From Agelas oroides (Eukaryota; Porifera; Demospongiae; Agelasida; Agelasidae), in the NCBI GenBank assembly GCA_949130485.1, contig OX422189.1:8623220-8687219 (forward strand): a stretch of 64,000 bases of DNA. The letters run 5' to 3'. The translations under genes and the position numbers were made by a program. The notes beneath the pieces are model-generated. The model did not search any database. It was not told where the DNA came from and saw only the letters and a program-made list of their open reading frames with translations. This document shows positions 45,329 to 55,589 of the stretch, in pieces (positions within the stretch are counted from its first letter, which is position 1; every line of letters starts with the position of its first letter).

Positions 45329-47714
45329 ATGGGAATCCAGAAGAGTTTTCTAGGGCACATTGCATTTGCGCTCCTTGCTGCAAGCATCATTGCCAAGGTG
45401 GACTGCCTCCCCAAGGGAAAGGTGGATGTACTAAGAGAGCAGGAGATAGAAAGAATCAGAGCCAATATCTTGAGCAGGTTAGGTTTGACAGAGCCCCTGG
45501 ATTCCAGTGAACCACTCACAGAGGATCAGGAAGCCATAGTTGCAGCATTCAAAGACCAGCAGTCTGAGACTGCTAAGGAAGTAAAGGCAGACATGGCCAC
45601 CACCATATTTGTTGGACAACTACGCAAGCAAGGTACAGTGATACCGTACTATAATTTACCAAATGGCGTGGCATTTATACCGGGGGTATGGCAGGTATTT
45701 TCGCTGGATGTAATTTTGGCGTTGTCGCGGTCGTGTGAAAAATTAGCCTGCGAAAATTTAGTATGTGACTCGTATCCACGCGCGTGTAGTTCTACAGACA
45801 GTTGTGTCCGTGAAACCTGTCGGTGCTGCAAGCTGCAATAGCTATCCCAGGAAGACAGTTACCAAACTCCGAGGGCTCACTCTCCTTCTTTAATAGTTCA
45901 GTCTGCTGCTCTCCGTACATACACTAAGCGTTGTCTCGCGCAAGCCCGCCCACTTCCGCTTGCGAGTTCAGTCCAGTGCACAACTTGAGAGAAGTCTCCG
46001 CTACAGCATCTCTGTTTGGCACCAGCTAGCTTAAGCTTATACTTCGCGCGCTTGTCAAAAAAGTTTAAATCAGCCGGTAATGATTGCCGTGAAGACCTAA
46101 TTAGCTAAGCTTTCTATGTTCATCATATATGTTAGTTGCAAACATTGAAGGTAGCTACATTTGCAGGAATCCATTTATATAGCAGGCCTGTAGGCAGGGG
46201 GGGGTTCGAGGGGGTTCGCTCGAACCCCCCTTTTGGCCCCCCAAAATTTTATTACACCGCTTAACAGTCATTTTACGTGCCCTACCGTTTGAAAGTGGTC
46301 CACTAGTCTCGCTGCTGTTGAGAATTACCGCTGTCCAAACGAGTCTGCATGGTTGCAGCTATGCGAGTTTGTTCATGGAGGATCAGCGCGGAACGCGTGC
46401 GTAAGCTGTTTACGCCGCTGCGATGAAAGGATGCGGGTAAATATGTGCGTAAATAAACCGCTATTTCAGGCGCTCGAGAGTTAACCAGTTGTCCTCCTAG
46501 TGATGTCACCCTACCTGCTGTTCTGCCAACCGTAGTACCTTCTCTCGTAGAAATTCCAAGTCAGCTGGCTTAGCAAATCCATACATGGACGGCCAAAAAT
46601 TGAATGCAATACTCCGCGAGCCATGCAGCTACTACGGCTCTGCTTCTGTCCCAAAACCACTTCAGAAGCAATCTCAGAGCATCTAATTTCAAAAATTTCC
46701 TGGGTGAGCATACCCCCAGACCCCACTAGCCTTGCATGCTTTATGCATGCATACATGCACATCAGACACCCATGTAACCTCCCTTCCAAAAATCCTAGCT
46801 ACGGGCCTGTATAGCTAACCAAAACAACTGTCTCTCATACAGATCATAACACCGTGGAGACACCAACATCTGCCAGCAATGGCCAGTTGGGTGGCTACTC
46901 TATCCTGTTTGAACTGGACAAACTGGAGAATACTACAAATCAAACACTCACCAAGGCTGAATTACTACTGTTCCAGGACTCCCCAGTACCCCATCAACAT
47001 GTTCCATATCTTCACATTAAAGTCAAGGCATCTACCAACGGACCAACTCTCATTGTCAATACTATGCATGATGGACTAAAGCAGCCCGGATACAAAACCT
47101 TTGATATCACACCCATAATTGCTATCTGGCTCAAAGGTGGACCCAAGAGTCCATTGGTTCTTGAAATGTTGGCTCACTGCACAGACTCTCCTGATTGTGG
47201 CAAGCACATTTTTGATGGTGGACTTGGAGAGAAGTCACCAAAATTGGTCATCTCAAGAGAAGTAGAGGAGACCACTTTACAGCAACGATTCAAACGGTGG
47301 GCAGATACACCTGATGATAAATCTAGTGGGTTTAACAAAACACTTGATGCATCTAACGAAACACTTGATGAGGAATATTGCCAGTCTAATGAAACATGCT
47401 GCCTACATCCTCTTAGCATTAATTTTCAAGATGACCTTGGACTTGACTTCATTATTGAACCCAAGTCATTTTATGCTAACTACTGTCTTGGTACCTGCTT
47501 ATATAATGAAAGTCCAGCTGTATATTACTTTTACCACCTTCTTGGTCCAAATAGCCCAGCTTCATCAATTCAACCTCACTGTGTCCCACGTAGCACTCGT
47601 AATCTAAATGTGCTCTTAAGGATTAGGCTTCCACTAGGCCAAGGGCTGATTAGGGACATATTACTGATTGAGGAGCTCAAGGGTATGACTGTGACCTCTT
47701 GTGGATGTGCATAA
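45329..47714 (+). CDS. TGF-beta superfamily ligand, TGF5 (two exons)
   Basis: 391 aa. Exon 1 is 45329-45632 and exon 2 is 46843-47714, phase-1 GT-AG intron of 1210 bp (donor GTACAG, acceptor CATACAG) enlarged by a MITE. The start is MGIQKS, with a signal peptide, then KVDCLPKG and helix IRANILSRLGL, as in TGF4. The prodomain cysteine pair is AHCTDSPDC, and RFKR at 250-253 releases a 138-residue ligand. Mature cysteines are 281, 287, 288, 316, 320, 348, 388 and 390. It therefore keeps both the N-terminal prodomain cysteine and the extra mature pair, but has His at the inter-chain position. Near the C-terminus the loop RIRLPLGQGLIRD is several residues longer than in the other four. It is the only intact copy on the plus strand. 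An upstream in-frame ATG at 45284 is considered unlikely. Confidence 0.87.
46183..46809. mobile_element. CAGGCC-type TIR element in the TGF5 intron
   Basis: Ends CAGGCCTGTAGGCAGG and CCTAGCTACGGGCCTG. TATAG is repeated on both sides (46178-46182, 46810-46814). The corresponding intron of TGF4 is uninterrupted. Two minus-strand open frames inside (46303-46509, 46511-46789) have no recognisable domain. Confidence 0.65.
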
Positions 47715-49790
47715 TGCTCTAACTGTAACATTTTTCATCAACTATTACGTACTTCTGATTTTATAGTGTTTGTATATAGCTAATTGAGTTTTGGATGCTG
47801 TTTTATAATAAATTTTGGTGCATGAAGTTTATTCGTTTTGAACTCCATTTGTACACGAGCTGGTCAACTATAACTGTGGAGCATTCTGCCCAATTTGGAC
47901 CTCCAACATTGCATGAAGTCAAACATGCCTGTTGTGTTAGCACAGACCAATCAGCGTGTTGTTTTTATTCGACAGCAAAAGCACACACGTCAGAACATCA
48001 CGCAGCATGTGTGTACCCTGTGTTGAATTTGGGACATTCCATCACCACACTTTCATGAGTGGTTTTAACAAAATTTTTTTGTTGTTGCAGTGTATATAGT
48101 TTTCACTCAGCGCATCCAGTGTGGGGTGGGTAGGAGCTACTCTAGTGGGACAATAAGATCTGAGTCTGTATATCCAATAAGTCATGCAGTAAAAGCTACA
48201 GAGATACATGGTGAAAGTAAATAACTGGAATGGTGTTTGTAATATAATGTTCAGAAGCTGTGATTTTTACAATGGCGGTAAATCTTTCATTGATCAAATG
48301 TAAACTGTGTGCACCTCAAGATACTCCTGGAAGTTCAGTACTGGTTACCTTAGCTAAATGGTGTGCTACATCACCCTCAAGAAGAAGCCCACAATAATCA
48401 AAACACATTAAGTGAGAAAAATACAGATATAGCTACTATTGGTCCTGAAGCCTTCTTGATACGAGGACCTTAAAGTTTGATTGCACCTATAACATTGCAA
48501 CCCAGTGAGGGGATATCGCCACTAATTAACTTACCACATGCAGTGTAGCCATGCCATGCAACTAGCTACAAGAAAAGAAGACACTGGATGAAATTAGCTG
48601 AGGTCTCTAGCCTGTACACCAGTGCTCAAGCAGACTTCCTTCTGTTCCTCTATCTTAGGTCTTGGTTTAGTGGCAAGAACATCTGACTAGTAGCTGTTTT
48701 GATTTTGAATCCCAGATTTTGCTGCCGCAAACTCTTTCTTTGTCCAACCCACACACCTAGTTCTTACAAGACATACTATATGTTCTAAGCCAGCAAGTGA
48801 CAATTCACTGTACTCTTCATGCATTCCAAAGTTCATTGCTGCTTGTCATTACAACACAATGCCTCACCAAGTTCATATATATATATTATATATATACTTG
48901 TCTTCTTCTGAACTTGAATCAAGTTACAAACCAACCAGTGCACTGCAGTTTCTAGGCATTCCAAGGCTGCTTCATTCACTGCAGTGTTTGGATGACATAT
49001 TGTGATGCATCCACTGTAAACAAGTTGACTGTTTTAATCATGCAGTTGTTACTCTGTTACAAACTGAAGGGACAGTCACTATAAGTTATATACTATTTCA
49101 GTAGTATTAGAGCATAAGAAAGTAACCTAATACCTAACAGTTGTACGACAGATTGAAGACAATTTGGTGTTTGAGAAGAAGCTAGCCTGTTGATCTCAAA
49201 TATACACTGTTAAGGAGCCACTTAGTCTCACCCCAAACTCAAAACCAACCCCAGCACAGATCACTTCCTGTGCATTATAGCTACTGGAAGCAATATGCAT
49301 GCAGGATGTGGTCTGGCGATGAGACTAGGAACCACTATACAACAATACAACATGTGATATCACTGTTATGTATTTGTGCAGCTGATTTATGAAATAATGA
49401 TTGATAACAGCTCTGTCAGAAGCACATCTTCTGTCATTGAGATGGGAATCAAGAACAATGCTTACAAGAGAGCAAATAGTAGGGTAATATCAGTGTTGTG
49501 TATTTGTGCAGCTGATTTTGAAATATTCACATTTCCATATTGCAACGTTTTCAATAAACTACTCAGTTACACCCTTTCTCATTAATTTTTTTTGGGTGTT
49601 AAAGAGCCCTCAAGAGAAGCAGTTAGCTTATTTACTGACAATTTGTGAACATCTCTTGGAATGTGAAACTACTATTGAACTTTACAACAATTAAGTACTG
49701 CATTTCGAAACTTGCAGTGAAAATGTGCATTATAGCTACTGGAAGCAAAACACACAACACTGACATTACACTAGTATTTGCTCTCTTATA
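47715..49790. other. non-coding 3' flank of TGF5, inverted copy of 18-20.6 kb
   Basis: 48240-49400 is the reverse complement of about 18360-19560, without the poly(A) retrocopy and the HIRAN element. 47720-49750 is mirrored again by 49860-51320. It contains relic R7 (49405-49462). No gene was seen. Confidence 0.65.
49405..49462 (+). pseudogene. relic of TGF-beta exon 1 start (R7)
   Basis: CAGCTCTGTCAG...TCATTGAG, then ATGGGAATCAAGAACAATGC, the mirror of R2. No open frame follows. Confidence 0.5.
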
Positions 49791-49791
49791 A

Positions 49792-49855
49792 GCATTGTTC
49801 TGGATTCCCATCTCAATGACAGAAGACATGCTTCTGACAGCGCTGTTGTCATCAT
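49792..49855 (-). pseudogene. relic of TGF-beta exon 1 start (R8)
   Basis: The minus strand reads a TCATTGAG leader and ATGGGAATCCAGAACAATGC. It lies at the axis of the second inverted duplication. Confidence 0.5.
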
Positions 49856-51320
49856 TTGCTGCACATGCAAATGTACAACAGTGACATCACATGTTGTATA
49901 GTGGTTCCTAGTCTTATCCCCAGACCACATCCTGCATGCATGTATATTGCTTCCAGTAGCTATAATGCACAGGAAGTGATCTGTGCTGGGGTTGGTTTTA
50001 AGTCTGGGGCTGAGACTAAGTGGCTCCTTAACAGTGTATATTTGAGAGCTTCTTCTCAAACACCAATTGTCTTCAGCTTATTCTTCAATCTGTCGTACAT
50101 TTGATAATTGTTAGGTATTAGTTTACTGTCTTCTTCTTGGTATTATTATTAAATATATACAACACACCAATACAGATGCAGGGGTGAATATGGACTAATC
50201 AGTACATATTGTATAAATTAAGTCATTGATCTCTGATGGGTTTCCAGGAAGACGAAGATGACGGATAACTTGAGCACAGATGCCATGTTGGTGATGTTAT
50301 GCTCTAATACTACTGAAACAAGACATTAAAAATGTAAAAAGATGTAGGGATGGCATGCCAAAAAGTATGCAAACAAGGTAGGGATAATGCGTGGCCTGGT
50401 AACGAGGCTAGTATGACCCTCTTGGTAGCATTATAACCTCTTCAACAAGTTAAGCAGTGAGTTGGAGTAAACTGCAGACTTATGATAGTAAGTGTCGTTA
50501 AAGTACATGGCATGGTTTTAGCCTCATCCCCAGGCCATTTTCCTTCTCCCACGCCATGCAGCTCAGGAATGAGGCTAATATGATCTAGCAGCATTGCATC
50601 AGCTGTAGTGTGAAAAAGATTCTACCGCACTCAACTTCCAGGTCACTGGGAGTATCTTGAGGTGCACACAGTTTACATTTGATCAATGAAAGGTTTACGG
50701 CTATCGTAAAAAAAATCACGGTTTCTGTATAACATCAATTACAAACAGGTTTACAAAATCACATTTTCTGTATAAAATCGATCATTACAAACACCTTTCC
50801 AGTTATTTTACTTTTACTATGTATCTCTGTAGCTTTTACTTATGCACTCAGATCTTATTGGCCCACTAGAGTACCCCACCCACTCCCTTCCAGATGTGCC
50901 GAGTGAAAACTATACACTGCAACAAACAATTTGTTAAAACCACTCATGAAAGTGTGGTGATGGAATGTCCCAAAATTCAACACAGGGTACACACATGCTG
51001 TGTGTTGTTCTGACGTGTGCTTTTGCTGTCGAATAAAACAGCACACTGATTGGTCTGTGCTAACACAACAGGGATGTTTGACTTCATGCATTGTTTCAGA
51101 GGAAATTCAATGTTGGAGGTCCAAATTGCCTTGATAATGCCAGCCTGGTTTTGGGCAGAATGCTCCACAGATATATTTGGCCAGCTCGTGTACAAATGGA
51201 GTTCAAAACAAGTTTAATGAATAAACTTCATACACCAAAATTTATTTTAAAACAGTATCAAAAACTCAATTAGCACTATAAAATCAGATGTACAAGTATG
51301 TAATACTGAAAGTTAAAGCA
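49856..51320. other. non-coding, third copy of the 18-20.6 kb block
   Basis: Runs in the same direction as 18340-20640 and mirrors 47720-49400. It has the empty site for the HIRAN element (about 50850). A possible TAGCCTCAT...ATGAGGCTA micro-element is at 50520-50578. No gene was seen. Confidence 0.6.
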
Positions 51321-51470
51321 TTATGCACATCCACAAGAGGTCACAGTCATACTTTTGAGCTCCGCAAATAGTACTATGTCCCTAATCAGCCCTAGTGGAA
51401 GCCTGATCCTTAAGAGCACATCTATATTATGAGTTCTACATGAAATACAGTGAGGTTGAATTGATGAAGC
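51321..51470 (-). pseudogene. TGF-beta ligand pseudogene, C-terminal fragment
   Basis: The minus strand codes for the last 49 residues of a mature ligand, starting SSIQPHC and ending VTSCGCA stop, with the same long RIRLPLG-type loop as TGF5. No upstream mature domain, prodomain or exon 1 remains; similarity stops at 51470. The fragment's own frame is open. It is the broken end of the second inverted duplication. Confidence 0.8.
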
Positions 51471-52369
51471 GTTTACACTGCAAAAAGGAATGGTCAGAAC
51501 ATGCAGTGGTTTTATAACTGAGTACTATGTTCTACATTGATTAGTGTTCTCACAGTTGATTGCAAAAACAATTTTGAGTTGTAAAGCAGTTACCCTAGTT
51601 GTAAACAAACCCAAGAGGAAGTGTTTATGACTTTAAAATTGGTGCCAGAGGCTAATTGCATAAGACAACTTAAAAAGAAAGCTTGCCCAGACCATCTTCC
51701 AACCATAATCCTGAGTTCGTAACCTGCTAGAGAGTCACCTAGCCTTGTTCTTGGGCGTCTCCTGTTCAAAATTTATTTTTCTTGTATTGTTTGTGTTTAC
51801 AATAATGCTCTTCTGTTCCAGGCCTCCCTCATTTCTTATTTTTGAGTTTGCATTCACAACAATTCCATGTATCACACATTGAATAATGTATAACTGCATG
51901 AATAATGAACACTGGGTGAGGCCTGGGATTGATGCTAGTTTAACTACCATAGTAACAGAAAAGCCATGCTGGCAACATTGCCAAAGCTGGGAGGTGTGCA
52001 CTTGGAGTATGTATATAGCACATGAACATTGCACTGGGTTATGGCAGAACTACATTTACTACATCCACCAAGGGAAAGCAGCCTGTTGAATTACTGACTA
52101 AAGTACTCTTAGCCTATAGGTGAAATAATTCCTTCCATCTGCCATATAATGAGAAGTGCTCCATGCTTTACAACTAGGTCATGCAACCGCCAGTGTAAAA
52201 CTAGACGAATCTGTGAAGGAACTGCATCAACTGTGCAAATAGTTTAGTAACATACTTTGTTCCTTTGCTAGTGCAGTGTAATGTCTAAAGCATGTCCTTT
52301 ACAGTCATGTTATTTGTCATGCAGCTCAGATGTTATTGTAGCTGAATGCACATTCAACTATTCGTGAAC
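51471..52369. other. non-coding stretch
   Basis: 51480-51720 resembles TGF upstream flanks (GATTGCAAAAAC, CACTGAG, AACCTGC-like motifs) in a decayed form. Nothing else was recognised. Confidence 0.4.
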
Positions 52370-53450
52370 AAGAGTTTCAAAAAGGTCTTCGATTCTGTGC
52401 CCCATCGCGCATTGATAGACAAACTTAAGGGTATCAATCTGAATCCTCTACTTCTGCACTGGATTCAGAGTTACCTCTCTGGCAGGAGTCAACAAGTCCT
52501 AGTGAATGGGGAGAAATCGGACCCACTACCTGTATTGTCAGGTGTCCCTCAGGGGTCAGTCATTGGTCCTTTTTTGTTCCTGATATATATTGATGGCATC
52601 AAAACAACCCCCCTATCTGGTGAAAGCCATCTAACATTATATGCTGATGATATGCTGCTTTATAGACCAATTACAAGCATAGCTGATTTTGCATTGTTGC
52701 CACAAGACATTGATAGCATCTCCGACTGGGTTGATAAAAACTATCTGCAATTTAATGTTCAGAAATGCAAATTTATGCACATAACAAGGAAGACCAAATG
52801 CAGTCAACCTGCTTCACACCTAACCCTTTATGGCCAGCCTCTAGAGAGAGTCAACACATGCAAATATCTTGGTCTGTTGCTATCAAGTGACTTATCCTGG
52901 ACCCACCACATTAATAACATATGTACTAAAGCTAAGAAGCTCCTTGGCCTAATCCACCGTCGTTTTTACCAATTCTCTACTCCTGCGAGTCTTTTTCAGA
53001 TTTACATCTCTTTAGTCCATCCCAATCTGGAATATGCCAGTCACGTATGGAGCCCATACAAAGTTGGAGAAGTTAATTCTTTAGAACATGTTCAAAAGTT
53101 TGCACTACGTATGTGCGCTAAATCTTGGGACACTAGCTACCAAGAATTACTTCAGTTGTTCTCCCTACCAGATCTCCAGCAACGCAGGCTTTACCTGGAT
53201 CTGTGTACAATGTTTACAATAATAAATGGATTATTTTATTTTCCTAATGATGTGTTTGTACACCAAACCTCTAGCATAACCACTCGCTCGTCAAGCTCTC
53301 AAACTCTTATCTGTCCTTTCGCACGTACATGTAGTTATTTTAACTCATTTGTGCCACGCACCATCCGTTCTTGGAATTTCTTGCCTACCTCTGTAACTAG
53401 TGTTAGTGTCCTTTGCATATATGCAAGACAAACAAACAAAAAACAAGATG
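52370..53450 (+). mobile_element. non-LTR retrotransposon, 5'-truncated reverse transcriptase
   Basis: The frame opens inside the reverse transcriptase domain at motif A (KKVFDSVPH). It includes motif B (SGVPQGSVIGPFLFLIYIDGI) and the catalytic YADD, then thumb and C-terminal parts ending PRTIRSWNFLPTSV. The endonuclease and the N-terminal RT motifs are missing, as expected for 5' truncation. A CAAACAAACAAAAAACAA stretch at about 53428 probably marks the 3' tail. The open frame continues to 53695 into unrelated sequence. The features fit the CR1/Jockey-like group, judged by motif style only. Confidence 0.8.
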
Positions 53451-55226
53451 TGCTTTTCCTATTCAGTGAACATGTATGTACCCCCAATACAGTAAATTCC
53501 TTCAGTATAGACATAGACTACAACTTCCATGCATTGATAACGTTATGCAATATTTTCCCAAGATGTATGCATGCTACTGTGATATTCATTGTACATTTCT
53601 ATAGAAGTTGCACCAATTCAAGTTTTATTACCCAATCAAACAGTATAGTGCAACCAGGCATGTACTTCCAAAAACCTATTCTATTAACTCCCTAACTTCT
53701 CCTTATAGCTACAATAACCTATGCCCTTACACCTATCACTATGCTTCCTTATTTAGCGTAACTTTTGATTGGAATGACGTGTTTTCTTACCATATTATTG
53801 CGCTCGAAATTCTCTATCCGTTGATATATTTTTACGTTCAAGACTTGCTGAGAAGGCTAGTTTTGATGATACCCGTCGATTTTGGTGGCTTATGACATCA
53901 CAAAAAAATTTTACTGGTAAGTGACGTCATACGTGACTGATGCGTGTTTACCGTGAAATAGTGCTTGCTGTTTTTTTTTGTTGTTGTTGTTGTTGTTTTT
54001 TTTCGAGCATAACCGCACCCCAAGTGGAAAGAAAACGGTGACTGGAGTGCAGGTGGTAACTGCATCCCAAGTGCAAAGTAGGTGGCAGGCCATTTCGTCC
54101 TGCCCATAACAGACCGTTGAGCAGATCCACTAGAGGCACATACTTCCAGGTGCATAGTGAGCAAGCACCAAGGGCACAAACTTTGACTAAGAGAAACCCA
54201 CTAACTACACATAGTGTGGAAGCCTGGCTAGATTAGGGCAAAAGTGGAACAGGGAACAAGGGATTGGAGTTAGTGCACAATCCAGCTTCTAAGGTTAAGC
54301 ATTGGGTTTGGAGTGAAGTGAAGCGAAGCCATGTAGAAGAGGGGTGCTAATAGGTGGTAATTGAAGCCATGTACAGGCAAGATGATACAAAGATTGCCAT
54401 GCTACTGTTGTATGCATCTATATCTAAATTGTATAGAAAATAAGAACACCGCACAAATGCTACTGAGAGACATCAGTCGGTGTTGTAAAGAAGTGCCATT
54501 GCCATCAAAAGCGCTGTGGAGGCATGGGATGTGCTGTAGTGCAGCAAGCCTGTAGCTCTGTGTGGCTGTGCTGTATCGGTAGTCTGCTACCAGAAAGTTG
54601 TAGCTGATAGACCTAGCTTGTTAACAGTGTACCTATACCTTAGTTATTATACAAGGCTCCAGAGCTGCAACTCAGGATGAAGTTTAGTGTGGTCACTGAA
54701 GTGTCAACATTTTTGATCATAACTCAGGTTAGCAGTGGTTTAAAAAAAAATCGCATATTCTCATCTTTAGCAAATGTAAGTACCTCCATGTTAAGATAGC
54801 TAGTTTGGCCACTGTAAAATCCTGTGTCACCATAGGTCCAACTCATTGATGACAAGTATATGGACCCGTGCAATCGCCGTTGGTTAGCTCTCGACCTTAG
54901 CACTTGCACAGTAGGATAACTGTTTCAAACTGTGGTATCAAACTTCAGTAAGTCCTCTCAGGCTGGGAAAGAAACGCTAAAACTTTAGGCATGCACGTGT
55001 ACTTTTGTGGCTTTTCATTCATTACTACTATTTTTGTTTTTCTTTTCACTTGGGGTGTAACTATAAAAATTTCTGCATACAGCAGTGGTCCATGAAATAG
55101 CATAATAGCTAATATAGTACTTATACATAGAATTCAATAAGTCTCTTAAGTACTGAACTACTCGGTGCTTGAACTACAGTAGGTGGAAGTGAGTTCCAGA
55201 AACGTAACGTGTGTGGGAAGGAATCA
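53451..55226. other. non-coding stretch
   Basis: A short patch at 53960-54075 (TTGTTGTTG...ACCGCACCCCAAGTGG) resembles the internal AACCACACCCCAAGTG segment of the Helitron-like family. No gene was seen in the remainder. Confidence 0.45.
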
Positions 55227-55518
55227 TTCCCAGAATGTCTAATCCCAGAATGTCTAATAGTCAAAATGTCTAATCCCAAAATGTCTAATGAGGTGCTAAT
55301 TAGATGGTTCTGTTGAGGGTAAACTTGTAACCCTGCCAGATGAGAGCTTCTCCACCTTTCTGAGTTGTTATGATCTCCATGTCTGAAGTGAGGCAGACTC
55401 TAAGAACCATCTTTTAAATACTAAATAGATACTCAATACCTGTCAATTAAGACCTTTGATGTCAATCCTGATCTAATTAGCACCTCATTAGACATTTTGG
55501 GATTAGACATTCTGGGAA
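55227..55518. mobile_element. MITE with ATGTCTAAT-rich inverted ends
   Basis: Ends TTCCCAGAATGTCTAATCCC and its inverse, extending through AATGTCTAATGAGGTGCTAA. An extra ATGTCTAAT unit is present on the left. No coding frame. Confidence 0.8.
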
Positions 55519-55589
55519 CAACCCATGGGGAGAAGGAATAATAATAAGCATTTGTTCTAGCATAGGGAACAGAACGTGTGTCATAGTTG

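Noticed and set aside
45633..45841. Read-through of TGF5 exon 1 for 70 more residues with a cysteine-rich end
   Set aside because: The donor GTACAG and phase-matched acceptor at 46842 give a coherent precursor; the extension is intronic and has no counterpart in TGF2 or TGF4.
46303..46789. Two open frames in the TGF5 intron
   Set aside because: They lie wholly inside a CAGGCC-ended TIR element and show no recognisable domain.
53451..53895. Continuation of the LINE frame and an overlapping 95-residue frame
   Set aside because: Beyond the expected C-terminus and 3' tail the sequence has no RT-family similarity; considered chance read-through.
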